From NCBI RefSeq assembly GCF_029784155.1, contig NC_073693.1:356887825-356951824 (forward strand): DNA of 64,000 nucleotides, in the 5' to 3' direction. Position 1 is the stretch's first letter; every line of letters begins with the position of its first letter. The notes below the pieces were generated by a model. The model worked only from the letters and a program-made list of their open reading frames with translations, was not told where the DNA came from and ran no database searches. This DNA is from Uranotaenia lowii. Its lineage: Eukaryota; Arthropoda; Insecta; Diptera; Culicidae. Shown here one piece after another: positions 36,313 to 49,379 of this stretch. The position numbers were made by a program, and so were the translations under genes.

Positions 36313-37060
36313 CTCAATGTCAATTCAGGGAAATCGTAACAATACTGTGATGAATTTGATTCATAATTGTGTTTAAAAAATAGGTCAAAATTGTATGAAA
36401 ATTTCGTTGAAAGTGTGTTAAAATTTTAAAAATTATCAAAATTTTGTTCGAAGTTGGCTTCAAATATATCAAAATTGTAACATAGGTTTGTAAAAATTGT
36501 TTCAAAATTAGATCAAAATTGGGCCAATGTCGTTCCATATTATTTAAAAATTGTTTAAAAATTGCTGTAAAAATTGTCTCAATATTGTTTCGGAATTGTA
36601 TGATAACTGATTCCAATTTTTTTTTTTTTGTTCCAAATTCCAAATTGTTTCCAAATTGTTGCAAAATAATTCCAAAATTGAATAAAAATGGTATGAAATT
36701 GTTTCAAAAGTGTTTTCAAAATTATGTCAAAATTGTCTCATGATGGTTACAAAATTGTTTCGAAATTGTCGGAATTGGTCATAATTGTGTTCAAATAGTT
36801 TCATTTTTTTTAAATTGTTTCAAAGAAATTTTTAATTGTTTCAGAATTTTTGAAATTCGTTTTAAAATAGATTCAAAATTTCATGAAAATTCAGTTAGTT
36901 TTGCATTAAAATATTGCACTTATTTTTTAAAAATTGCGTCAAAATTCTGACACAAATTAAATACAATTTTTGCACGATTACGACAACGATTTTTCAAAAC
37001 TACATGTGTCAAAATTGTAGTAAGATCAAATTTGTTAAAAAATTTCTTATATTTATGAAT
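36313..37060. repeat. decayed right flank of satellite array 1
   Basis: AAAATTGTTT, CAAAATTG and TTTCAAAATTGT words recur at irregular 9-16 base spacing and thin out to the right. This looks like old array edge that has escaped homogenisation. Confidence 0.55.
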
Positions 37061-40000
37061 TAAAAAAAATCGAGTGTTTTTTGTCGGAAGTGAGCAAACG
37101 CGAAAGTGACGAATGTTTTTAAAGTACTTGTTTTACTTCCGGATTACCTTTTTTAAATCTTGTTCTATGGAAACATTGTTCAAAATTCCAAAAAAAATTG
37201 TTATTTTTTCCATTCTATCGTTTTTTTAGAACAATCAAAGGCTCGTAAACGTAAATTTTAAACTGTTTACACGTGGATGAAATTCAATTACACGACCAAA
37301 ATAAACATCAAAGGTGACATCAGAATTGATGATTTTTTGTCCTCATCTATCTCTTAAAACCATACCAGATTTCATTAAGCCACATCAGAGAAAGAAAGGA
37401 CCCCGAACGTCCACTCAAACAAACCGTTATTGTTTTTTTTGCTGCCGGGACCTTCGTACATTGCCATTTTGGTGGATAGATCATAGGAAAATCCTTGATA
37501 ATTACACTTTTTTTCTGTTCTCGATTCTGCCTCCCCTTCGGAATGTATCTCCAGGTCCAGGTCATAAATCCTGCCCACTCGAACCGGGAAAATGGAAAAC
37601 TGATGAAAATTCACTCATTAACACCCGGATGGACGCTGCTGCTGTTGTTGGCTCGCTCGAATGAGATTTATTCCGGCGCCAGAAGTGGCTCCGTTAATCA
37701 ACATCGCGCGTTTCGATGCTGTTTCCCCAAATTTTTGCGCGACATGAACGTGTGTGGGTCAATTTTTGTTTGCTTCTCTCGTTTGGAGATTCGTTATCTT
37801 ATTTTAACAACTTTGGAGTGGGGAAACTTGCATAATTAAATACTTGATCTGGGATTACGGGACCCGTAATTAAATATACTCACTCAACAACGAGGAGGGG
37901 CTCTGCTGAAGTGGGACAATTTTGATCAAGCGCAGATTTGCTCCGTATCCGTTACAGGACGTGGGAAAAAATTAGGAAGGAGTTTCATTAAAAATATACT
38001 CAACCGTTTTGATTATGAACTTTGTTTAGTAATTGGAAAATTAGGAAAGCTGCATTTGAATTGTGACAAACTTGTAAATTTAGGAAAATTTTGGAAATGT
38101 TCAAACACCAATCCATACCAATCCAATTCAATCATTCAAAATTCACGAAATCCGTCACCGGAGATGAAGACGACATTGAAAAAACAAAGCAATCATTCCA
38201 CCGAGGACAAAATGACGGTTTTTATTCGCTTTCTTTATTCCAGTAACACCTACACCGTCTTTTTTCTTAGCAGGAAATAAATCAGACATTGCTGCTTTCC
38301 GGTAGATCTCTTCACTGTCTGTTTGGTTTTCCATTAAAAAAGTCTTCAATTGAATTGGCACTTGGTCCAAATCTAAGTCATACATTGATAGTGTACTCTT
38401 TAATCAAATTACCAGGAATTTTTTACGGTTGCCATGTAAAAGTGCCTATCAGCACTCCCTCAATTTTGAAAAAAACCCACCTTACATTCATATCTTTTTT
38501 CAAAGATTTATTGATTAATTGATGTATAATTTTAGAGACTACCAACTTTTTCTGCTCGAATTCAAACAAGTGAAAAGTGAATTGGCAAGTAGAATTGAAT
38601 TCGTCGATTGACGGCTAGATTTGAAATGTTAGAAGCTAGGGTGAGGGTCTATGTTTTATTTTTAAAATTATTTAGGGCATTTTTTAAATGAAGAGTTAAT
38701 CACCGTAAATTATTTAGGGCATTTAAACTTTTTAAAATACTTTTTTGTTAAATTTGTTCTAACCAATTTTGAAATATTCTGAGCACGTGTGAGATACGAG
38801 TTCATCTAAAAAAAACCTTCACCACATCTTTGTTATTCGTCTCGATGCTGTTCCTGACATCCAACTGTTGCAGCTTGCAGCTAATGCCTACAATCCGTGT
38901 TCGACTTTTTATGCTATGTATCGATTTGGCTAAAGTGCTTGTTAAAGTTTTCCACTTCCGGATCAAAGTTTTGACATTGACGATTGTTAGGGGTGGCAGT
39001 GTGGGATAAAACTTCCTTCTACTAGCTAGCTAGGCTCTTCTCCATCGCCGTTGTTTGGAGGAAAAAAAACTCTATAGAAAATGCATTCCGCCTGGGAATC
39101 AACTGATTGCGAATTCATTCGTCGCTGATTTGTTGTGATTTTCAATTGGTAAATTTTACGTCTCACCAGAGGGAATTGGGATTTGCTTTTCTATGCTATT
39201 CAGTTTAGAGAAACTGAGAAATCAAGACGCTTTGTCTAAAAGAAGGATTTTTGGGTAAAAATGTGATGGAATTAGACGCGTTCAAAGTTTAAAAGCTTTA
39301 AGGCTAATAAAGCTTATCATTTCAGAACTGCATTCATCTGTTTCTAGCTATTTGGACATTTTAGTCACTTCATTCTTATCAGTTAAGAACTTGAGTGAAG
39401 AACTTTTTAGATTTTCTAAACTTTTTTTATGCAGCTGTTCAAATAGTTTTACCTATTTTGGTTTGAGATTTTCAGCTTTTTTGTTTTCAGAAAATCGAAA
39501 TTGTTTTAAGCTATTTTGAGGAAAATTTAATCATCCAACAATTAAATTTTAACCCTATAAATGCCATAAAAAAGTGTTCAGTACACTCAGTATTGAAGGC
39601 GGAGAAAAGCCAAAAAAAAAAAACATTTCCACAATCATCAAAGACCACCACCATTTGTCGGACTCAATTTGCCGAGATGTTTGAAACGAGTCCACAGCAA
39701 ACAAATGAAAGCTGGAAACAAAAAAAAACTTTCACAAAGCCGAAAAGCCTTTGCAAAACTGACTATTGCCAAAGACTTTGGACCAAAAGATTATTCTTTA
39801 ATAGACCGGATAAACGAAAAAAGAACAAAAAACGTGGAAAAAGTATCAGTGATTGATGTTGAACATGCACTCAAGTTTTTGTTCGGGTTTTCCACAAACT
39901 TTCTAGTCCGAATAGCCTCTCTGCAGTTGGTTGAAGTATTCGTCAATCAACTGATGCACTTTTTTCCTCGTCTTGTCAAAAAACTTCATTTGCGCTTTGC

Positions 40001-40112
40001 TGGCTTTCCAAACAATGTTTGACTTGTGGTGCACTTTTTTGAGCTTCAGTTCAAATTGGACATTGATATGGAATATCGTGTTTTGAAAGCCGAAAAAAAA
40101 TTTTTATATAAT
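37061..40112. other. sequence between satellite arrays, no recognised gene
   Basis: Several moderately complex stretches (37300-37900, 38100-38400, 38800-39080 and 39590-40030) have open frames on both strands. One minus frame near 39910-40015 reads as a charged helix (KFFDKTRKKVHQLIDEYFNQ). I do not recognise any of them, and no splice or start context supports them. No LDLa, YWTD or AAA+ motifs were seen. Confidence 0.35.
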
Positions 40113-43100
40113 GTCAAAATAGTCAAAATTGTCAAAATTGTCAAAATTGTCAAAATTGTCAAAATTGTCAAAATTGTCAAAATTGTCAAAATTGTCAAAA
40201 TTGTCAAAATTGTCAAAATTGTCAAAATTGTCAAAATTGTCAAAATTGTCAAAATTGTCAAAATTGTCAAAATTGTCAAAATTGTCAAAATTGTCAAAAT
40301 TGTCAAAATTGTCAAAATTGTCAAAATTGTCAATATTGTCAAAATTGTCAAAATTGTCAAAATTGTCAAAATTTTCAAAATTGTCAAAAGTGTCAAAATT
40401 GTCAAAATTGTCAAAATTGTCAAAATTGTCAAAATTGTCAAAATTGTCAAAATTGTCAAAATTGTCAAAATTGTCAAAATTGTCAAAATTGTCAAAATTG
40501 TCAAAATTGTCAAAATTGTCAAAATTGTCAAAATTGTCAAAATTATCAAAATTGTCAAAATTGTCAAAATTGTCAAAATTGTCAAAATTGTCAATATTGT
40601 CAAAATTGTCAAAATTGTCAAAATTGCCAACATTGTTAAAATTGTCAAAATTGTCAAAATTGTCAAAATTGTCAAAATTGTCAATTTTGTCAAAATTGTC
40701 AAAATTGTCAAAATTGTCAAAATTGTCAAAATTGTCAAAATTGTCAAAATTGTCAAAATTGTCAAAATTGTCAAAATTGTCAAAATTGTCAAAATTGTCA
40801 AAATTGTCAAAATTGTCAAATTTTTCAAAATTGTCAAAATTGTCAAAATTTTCAAAATTGACAAAATTGTCAAAATTGTCAAAATTGTAAAAATTGTCAA
40901 AATTGTCAAAATTGTCAAAACTGTCAATATTGTCAATATTGTCAATATTGTCAATATTGTCAAAATTGTCAGAATTGTCAAAACTGTCAAAATAGTCAAA
41001 ATTGTCAAAATTGTCAAAATTGTCAAAATTGTCAAAATTGTCAAAATTGTCAAAATTGTCAATATTGTCAAAATTGTCAAAATTGTCAAAATTGTCAAAA
41101 TCGTCAAAATTGTCAAAATTGTCAAAATTGTCAAAATTGTCAAAATTGTCAAAATTGTCAAAATTGTCAAAATTGTCAAAATTGTCAAAATTGTCAAAAT
41201 TGTCAAAATTGTCAAAATTGTCAAAATTGTCAAAATTGTCAAAATTGTCAAAATTGTCAAAATTGTCAAAATTGTCAAAATTGTCAAAATTGTCAAAATT
41301 GTCAAAATTGTCAAAATTGTCCAAATTGTCAAAATTGTCAAAATTGTCAAAATTGTCAAAATTGTCAAAATTGTCAAAATTGTCAAAATTGTCAAAATTG
41401 TCAAAATTGTCAAAATTGTCAAAATGGTCAAAATGGTCAAAATTGTCAAAATTGTCAAAATTGTCAAAATTGTCAAAATTGTCAAAATTGTCAAAATTGT
41501 CAAAATTGTCAAAATTGTCAAAATTGTCAAAATTGTCAAAATTGTCAAAATTGTCAAAATTGTCAAAATTGTCAAAATTGTCAAAATTGTCAAAATTGTC
41601 AAAATTGTCAAAATTGTCAAAATTGTCAAAATTGTCAAAATTTTCAAAATTGTCAAAATTGTCAAAATTGTCAAAATTGTCAAAATTGTCAAAATTGTCA
41701 AAATTGTCAAAATTGTAAAAATTGTCAAAATTGTCAAAATTGTCAAAATTGTAAAAATTGTCAAAATTGTCAAAATTGTCAAAATTGTCAAAATTGTCAA
41801 AATTGTCAAAATTGTCAAAATTGTCAAAATTGTCAAAATTGTCAAAATTGTCAAAATTGTCCAAATTGTCAAAATTGTCCAAATTGTCCAAATTGTCAAA
41901 ATTGTCAAAATTGTCAAAATTGTCAAAATTGTCAAAATTGTCAAAATTGTCAAAATTGTCAAAATTGTCAAAATTGTCAAAATTGTCAAAATTGTCAAAA
42001 TTGTCAAAATTGTCAAAATTGTCAAAATTGTCAAAATTGTCAAAATTGTCAAAATTGTCAAAATTGTCAAAATTGTCAATATTGTCAAAATTGTCAAAAT
42101 TGTCAACATTGTTAAAAATGTCAAAATTGTCAACATTGTCAAAATTGTCAAAATTGTCAATTTTGTCAAAATTGTCAAAATTGTCAAAATTGTCAAAATT
42201 GTCAAAATTGTCAAAATTGTCAAAATTGTCAGAATTGTGAAAATTGTCAAAATTGTGAAAATTGTCAAAATTGTGAAAATAGTCAAAATTGTCAAAATTG
42301 TGAAAATTGTCAAAATTGTCAAAATTGTCAAAATTGTCAAAATTGTCAAAATTGTCAAAATTGTCAAAATTGTCAAAATTGTCAAAATTGTCAAAATTGT
42401 CAAAATTGTCAAAATTGTCAACATAGTCAAAATGGTCAAAATTGTCAAAATTGTCAAAATTGTCAAAATTGTCAAAATTGTCCAAATTGTCAAAATTGTC
42501 AAAATTGTCAAAATTGTCAAAATTGTCAAAATTGTCAAAATTGTCAAAATTGTCAAAATTGTCAAAATTGTCAAAATTGTCAAAATTGTCAAAATTGTCA
42601 AAATTGTCAAAATTGTCAAAATTGTCAAAATTGTCAAAATTGTCAAAATTGTCAAAATTGTCAAAATTGTCAAAATTGTCAAAATTGTCAAAATTGTCAT
42701 AATTGTCGAAATTGTCAAAATTGTCAAAATTGTCAAAATTGTAAAAAAATTGTCAAAATTGTCAAAATTGTCAAAATTGTCAAAATTGTCAAAATTGTCA
42801 AAATTGTCAAAATTGTCAAAATTGTCAAAATTGTCAAAATTGTCAAAATTGTCAAAATTGTCAAAATTGTCAAAATTGTCAAAATTGTCAAAATTGTCAA
42901 AATTGTCAAAATTGTCAAAATTGTCAAAATTGTCAAAATTGTCAAAATTGTCAAAATTGTCAAAATTGTCAAAATTGTCAAAATTGTCAAAATTGTCAAA
43001 ATTGTCAAAATTGTCAAAATTGTCAAAATTGTCAAAATTGTCAAAATTGTCAAAATTGTCAAAATTGTCAAAATTTTCAAAATTGTCAAAATTGTCAAAA

Positions 43101-46100
43101 TTGTCGAAATTGTCAAAATTGTCAAAATTGTCAAAATTGTCAAAATTGTCAAAATTGTCAAAATTGTCAAAATTGTCAAAATTGTCAAAATTGTCAAAAT
43201 TGTCAAAATTGTCAAAATTGTCAAAATTGTCATAATTGTCGAAATTGTCGAAATTGTCAAAATTGTAAAAATTGTCAAAATTGTAAAAAAATTGTCAAAA
43301 TTGTCAAAATTGTCAAAATTGTCAAAATTGTCAAAATTGTCAAAATTGTGAAAATTGTCAAAATTGTCAAAATTGTCAAAATTGTCAAAATTGTAAAAAT
43401 TGTCAAAATTGTCAAAATTGTCAAAATTGTCAAAATTGTCAAAATTGTCAAAATTGTCAAAATTGTCAAAATTGTCAAAATTGTCAAAATTGTCAAAATT
43501 GTCAAAATTGTCAAAATTGTCAAAATTGTCAAAATTGTCAAAATTGTCAAAATTGTCAAAATTGTCAAAATTGTCAAAATGGTCAAAATTGTCAAAATTG
43601 TCAAAATTGTCAAAATTGTAAAAATTTTCAAAATTGACAAAATTGTCAAAATTGTCAAAATTGTCAAAATTGTCAAAATTGTCAAAATTGTCAAAATTGT
43701 CAAAATTGTCAAAATTGTCAAAATTGTCAAAATTGTCAAAATTGTCAAAATTGTCAAAATTGTCAAAATTGTCAAAATTGTCAAAATTGTCAAAATTGTC
43801 AAAATTGTCAAAATTGTCAAAATTGTCAAAATTGTCAAAATTGTCAAAATTGTCAAAATTGTCAAAATTGTCAAAATTGTCAAACGTGTCAAAATTTTGA
43901 AAATTGTCAAAATTGTCAAAATTGTCAAAATTGTCAAAATTGTCAAAATTGTCAAAATTGTCAAAATTGTCAAAATGGTCAAAATTGTCAAAATTGTCAA
44001 AATTGTCAAAATTGTCAAAATTGTCAAAATTGTCAAAATTGTCAAAATTGTCAAAATTGTCAAAATTGTCAAAATTGTCAAAATTGTCAAAATTGTCAAA
44101 ATTGTCAAAATTGTCAAAATTGTCAAAATTGTCAAAATTGTCAAAATTGTCAAAATTGTCAAAATTGTCAAAATTGTCAAAATTGTCAAAATTGTCAAAA
44201 TTGTCAAAATTGTCAAAATTGTCAAAATTGTCAAAATTGTCAAAATTGTCAAAATTGTCAAAATTGTCAAAATTGTCAAAATTGTCAAAATTGTCAAAAT
44301 TGTCAAAATTGTCAAAATTGTCAAAATTGTCAAAATTGTCAAAATTGTCAAAATTTTGAAAATTGTCAAAATTGTCAAAATTGTCAAAATGGTCAAAATT
44401 GTCAAAATTGTCAAAATTGTCAAAATTGTCAAAATTGTCAAAATTGTCAAAATTGTCAAAATTGTCAAAATTGTCAAAATTGTCAAAATTGTCAAAATTG
44501 TCAAAATTGTCAAAATTGTCAAAATTGTCAAAATTGTCAAAATTGTCAAAATTGTCAAAATTGTCAAAATTGTCAAAATTGTCAAAATTGTCAAAATGGT
44601 CAAAATGGTCAAAATTGTCAAAATGGTCAAAATTGTTAAAATTGTCAAAATTGTCAAAATTGTCAAAATTGTCAAAATTGTCAAAATGGTCAAAATTGTC
44701 AAAATTGTCAAAATTGTCAAAATTGTCAAAATTGTCAAAATGGTCAAAATTGTCAAAATTGTCAAAATTGTCAAAATTGTCAAAATTGTCAAAATTGTCA
44801 AAATTGTCAAAATTGTCAAAATTGTCAAAATTGTCAAAATTGTCAAAATTGTCAAAATTGTCAAAATTGTCAAAATTGTCAAAATTGTCAAAATTGTCAA
44901 AATTGTCAAAATTGTCAAAATTGTCAAAATTGTCAAAATTGTCAAAATTGTCAAAATTGTCAAAATTGTCAAAATTGTCAAACGTGTCAAAATTTTGAAA
45001 ATTGTCAAAATTGTCAAAATTGTCAAAATTGTCAAAATTGTCAAAATTGTCAAAATTGTCAAAATTGTCAAAATGGTCAAAATTGTCAAAATTGTCAAAA
45101 TTGTCAAAATTGTCAAAATTGTCAAAATTGTCAAAATTGTCAAAATTGTCAAAATTGTCAAAATTGTCAAAATTGTCAAAATTGTCAAAATTGTCAAAAT
45201 TGTCAAAATTGTCAAAATTGTCAAAATTGTCATAATTGTCGAAATTGTCAAAATTGTAAAAATTGTCAAAATTGTAAAAAAATTGTCAAAATTGTCAAAA
45301 TTGTCAAAATTGTCAAAATTGTCAAAATTGTCAAAATTGTGAAAATTGTCAAAATTGTCAAAATTGTCAAAATTGTCAAAATTGTCAAAATTGTCAAAAT
45401 TGTCAATATTGTCAATATTGTCAATATTGTCAATATTGTCAATATTGTCAAAATTGTCAGAATTGTCAAAACTGTCAAAATAGTCAAAATTGTCAAAATT
45501 GTCAAAATTGTCAAAATTGTCAAAATTGTCAAAATTGTCAAAATTGTCAAAATTGTCAAAATTGTCAAAATTGTCAAAATTGTCAAAATTGTGAAAATTG
45601 TGAAAATTGTCAAAATTGTCAAAATTGTCAAAATTGTCAAAATTGTCAAAATTGTCAAAATTGTCAAAATTGTCAAAATTGTCAAAATTGTCAAAATTGT
45701 CAAAATTGTCAAAATTGTCAAAATTGTCAAAATTGTCAAAATTGTCAAAATTGTCAAAATTGTCAAAATTGTCAAAATTGTCAAAATTGTCAAAATTGTC
45801 AAAATTGTCAAAATTGTCAAAATTGTCAAAATTGTCAAAATTGTCAAAATTGTCAAAATTGTCAAAATTGTCAAAATTGTCAAAATTGTCAAAATTGTCA
45901 AAATTGTCAAAACTGTCAAAATTGTCAAAATTGTCAAAATTGTCAAAATTGTCAAAATTGTCAAAATTGTCAAAATTGTCAAAATTGTCAAAATTGTCAA
46001 AATTGTCAAAATTGTCAAAATTGTCAAAATTGTCAAAATTGTCAAAATTGTCAAAATTGTCAAAATTGTCAAATTGTCAAAATTGTCAAAATTGTCAAAA

Positions 46101-46598
46101 TTGTCAAAATTGTCAAAATTGTCAAAATTGTCAAAATTGTCAAAATTGTCAAAATTGTCAAAATTGTCAAAATTGTCAAAATTGTCAAAATTGTCAAAAT
46201 TGTCAAAATTGTCAAACGTGTCAAAATTTTGAAAATTGTCAAAATTGTCAAAATTGTCAAAATTGTCAAAATGGTCAAAATTGTCAAAATTGTCAAAATT
46301 GTCAAAATTGTCAAAATTGTCAAAATTGTCAAAATTGTCAAAATTGTCAAAATTGTCAAAATTGTCAAAATTGTCAAAATTGTCAAAATTGTCAAAATTG
46401 TCAAAATTGTCAAAATTGTCAAAATTGTCAAAATTGTCAAAATTGTCAAAATTGTCAAAATTGTCAAAATTGTCAAAATTGTCAAAATTGTCAAAATTGT
46501 CAAAATTGTCAAAATTGTCAAAATTGTCAAAATTGTCAAAATTGTCAAAATTGTCAAAATTCTCAAAATTGTCGGAATGGTCGAAATTGTCAAAATTG
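40113..46598. repeat. 9-bp satellite array 2 (AAAATTGTC), about 6.5 kb
   Basis: About 720 tandem units in one orientation run up to the N gap. Rare variants act as landmarks that repeat at a distance. CAAACGTGTC followed by AAAATTTTG occurs at 43881, 44979 and 46213. CATAATTGTCGAAATTG followed by a GTAAAAAAATTG slip occurs at 42698, 43231 and 45231. Four or five TCAATATTG units followed by GTCAGAATT and GTCAAAACTG occur near 40925 and 45405. These landmarks show duplication of kilobase blocks within the array. Confidence 0.97.
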
Positions 46599-47098
46599 NN
46601 NNNNNNNNNNNNNNNNNNNNNNNNNNNNNNNNNNNNNNNNNNNNNNNNNNNNNNNNNNNNNNNNNNNNNNNNNNNNNNNNNNNNNNNNNNNNNNNNNNNN
46701 NNNNNNNNNNNNNNNNNNNNNNNNNNNNNNNNNNNNNNNNNNNNNNNNNNNNNNNNNNNNNNNNNNNNNNNNNNNNNNNNNNNNNNNNNNNNNNNNNNNN
46801 NNNNNNNNNNNNNNNNNNNNNNNNNNNNNNNNNNNNNNNNNNNNNNNNNNNNNNNNNNNNNNNNNNNNNNNNNNNNNNNNNNNNNNNNNNNNNNNNNNNN
46901 NNNNNNNNNNNNNNNNNNNNNNNNNNNNNNNNNNNNNNNNNNNNNNNNNNNNNNNNNNNNNNNNNNNNNNNNNNNNNNNNNNNNNNNNNNNNNNNNNNNN
47001 NNNNNNNNNNNNNNNNNNNNNNNNNNNNNNNNNNNNNNNNNNNNNNNNNNNNNNNNNNNNNNNNNNNNNNNNNNNNNNNNNNNNNNNNNNNNNNNNNN
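46599..47098. other. assembly gap of exactly 500 N
   Basis: The uniform 500-N run is a scaffolding placeholder of unknown true size. Its left edge is satellite and its right edge is the middle of an RFC1 coding exon. Confidence 0.99.
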
Positions 47099-48295
47099 TT
47101 TGCTGGTCCAGCATCATCGCCTACGACCATGTGGGTCAGCTTTTTGGAAACACTTGAAACGACTTTGCCACCAAGGTCTTTTATGACTTGGGCACATTCG
47201 TCCCGTTCCATCGATTCGAGCACCCCGGTTACGATAAACTGCAGCCCGGCCAAACAGTTTGGTTTACCTTCCGGTATTTCTTTGCTGCCCGGATTGGCAG
47301 GACCAGCGCGAGCCATGAACTTTTTGTAGAGTGCCGCGGAGGCTCTCTTTCGCTCGAAACGCTCTTCATCCGTGAGGACAGATTCGTTGAGATCATTCTT
47401 TTTGGATCTCGGGGTGCTGGAATCTTCGCTACTGACTGATTCTTTCTTGATAGGTTTTTCCTTCGGCTTGGGCTGTGGAGATGGACTTGGGGGAATCTTT
47501 TTGAGCTTTTCTGAAGAAGAGCTAGACTTCTCTTTGTGCTTTTCGGGCGATGGATCTAATTTTTGTTTCTCCGGAGTGGGAACTTTCTTCTTGCTGTCCC
47601 CATATCCATGACCATTTGTTTTTGGATCGTCCCGGTCTTTCTTTTCCTTAGACGAGCTATCCTTCGATTTCTTCTCATCATGTTTACTGCTCTTCGAAGG
47701 GCTATCTTTAGAAGATCCCTTATTCGAAGGACTTTCCTTGACCTTCCGATCATCATCGCGTTTCTTTTCTTTGGATGAGGATTCCTTTTCCTTTTTAACC
47801 GGGGGTGTTTCCGGAATAATATCACTCTCATCCAACCCTCTCAAAGTTTTTTCAAACTCTTCATCCGAGTGAATTTCAATCTCTTCCCGAACGGCTTTCT
47901 TACTCGGTTTGGGAATTTCAACCCGTTTAACCGGTGCCGAACCGAAAACATCGGCCGCACTAACGGGTTTCAGCTTACTTAAATCCGGTTTCTTACTTCC
48001 AGAAGATGACTTAGCCTTGACCGGACTTTTCTCCTCATCCGAATCATCGATCACCCGACGCTTCTTGGTGTGATGACTTTTCTCCGCGGACACCGGAGCA
48101 GATGGTTTTTGGTGACGGGTTTCCTGACTCTCATCGTCACTATCGATGATCGCTTTGCGCTTGACCGATTCCTTCGGGATTTCCGGTTTCTTCACCTTCG
48201 GCCCGGAAGTGAAGAATGAACGAATATCCTAAAGAAGAAACCAAATTCAGGTCAGTAACAACAAAATAGCGAAAACATTTTTTTACCTTTGACAT
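47099..48295 (-). CDS. RFC1: replication factor C large subunit (RFC1), N-terminal part, truncated by gap
   Basis: RFC1 is the large subunit of the nuclear ATP-driven loader of the PCNA clamp. Exon 1 (48287-48295) gives MSK with donor GTAAAA. After a 58-bp intron, exon 2 (48228 to the gap) continues in phase 0 with DIRSFFTSGPK, matching the conserved DIRKFF PCNA-binding start of RFC1. Residues about 15-320 are a low-complexity Lys/Ser/Glu linker with SDDE and SDEE acidic patches. From about residue 325 the BRCT domain begins (NCLAGLQFIVTGVLESMERD, then GGKVVSSVSKKLTHMVVG). The frame is still open at 47099. The rest of BRCT, the AAA+ ATPase and the C-terminal domain (roughly 600 residues in relatives) are absent. 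The Drosophila orthologue is Gnf1. Confidence 0.92.
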
Positions 48296-49379
48296 GGTTC
48301 CGATTGAGTTTGGATTTTATAATTCGATCACTAATGCGTAATTTTCATGTCGGGCTCAGCTATTACTTTTTTACGATATAATCGTTTTAAAGATTATTCA
48401 AACAATTGGGGTCGTACCCTTGGAAGATTCAAACAATCGAGACAAAACTGATAACAAATGCGAAAACGCGTAAAACTACTAAATAATCGAGTAACACCAA
48501 TTACCAGAAATGTGAAAACGATCAAAACTTGTTGGCTAGGTCCGGTTTGGCGGAAAATTCCGAAAAATAACACAGATTGCTGTCAAATTTCAAGCGCGAC
48601 CGGCGGTATTTTTTTTTCGAAACAAACCTAGTCAACTGTGGTAATGGGAACATGAAAAATGACAGCAGTTCTCAAACACTGAGCAAAAAACTAATGAAAT
48701 TGGAAGATTTAAATGCATTAAAAATTTAAATTTAAATGCTTGAAAGAATATAAGCTCAATTTTCATTTCAGCTAAGAAATCTTACAAAAATTATCAAAAC
48801 CATTAACAGTCTAATAATATTAAATCAATTGTAATAAACAAATAATTTTTCAAAACGAAGTTTTTACGTGAAAACAATATCAAGTAGAATTATCCAATTT
48901 ACATATTTTCTTCCGTATAAAATTGCAAAAACATTAAGGAAATTGTTTTGTTTTAGGAGAAAAATTGAATTTTTTATTCTGAATAAAAAATTGTTAAATA
49001 ATGGATAAGGAAATTTATCAAAGGCCCAGCGATATTGAGATAAAGTTTTGATGACAATTCGAATGAAATAAAAAATTATTTTATCTCAGTGTTATGAGAA
49101 CTAAGATTAGTATAGACGCAAACCTCATTCTTCCTTCCTGGATAGGGCAGTTGAACACAGTCTTGCACAGCTACAAATGGATAGTTGTATGCAACTTCTA
49201 AAATGCACCCAAAATTCGAAAAATTTATCAAATCAAGACTTTTGAATTCTCAAAGAATTTAAAATCATGGTTCAAAATTATTCTGTCATCACGTTTTTAA
49301 GATCTCCGATAAAAAGTACAGCCAAATGATACAATAAAAACGAATGTTGCATTTGTGAAAAATGACGAAAATGACCTAA
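48296..49379. other. RFC1 5' flank, no recognised gene
   Basis: This lies upstream of the RFC1 start codon. It contains CTGTCA/TGACAG words (48570-48665) and then AT-rich sequence up to the third satellite. A core promoter could not be fixed by eye. I see no divergent gene. Confidence 0.4.

Noticed and set aside
39593..40022. Open frames on both strands next to array 2, including a charged helix on the minus strand
   Set aside because: Frames shift every 30-60 residues and I recognise no domain. It could be a dead transposon but cannot be supported.
33852..46598. Open frames of up to more than 1,000 codons such as repeated KIV, KID, KLS and TIL
   Set aside because: A 9-bp unit without stops in most phases keeps frames open automatically. 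There is no non-repeat sequence, start context or splice evidence.
33825..46598. CRISPR-like array
   Set aside because: Repeats are contiguous 9-mers without spacers, in a eukaryotic context, with no associated genes.
46069..48195. A single 708-codon frame joining RFC1 to satellite-encoded residues through the Ns
   Set aside because: The join exists only because N runs translate as X. The gap size is unknown, so the fusion is meaningless.
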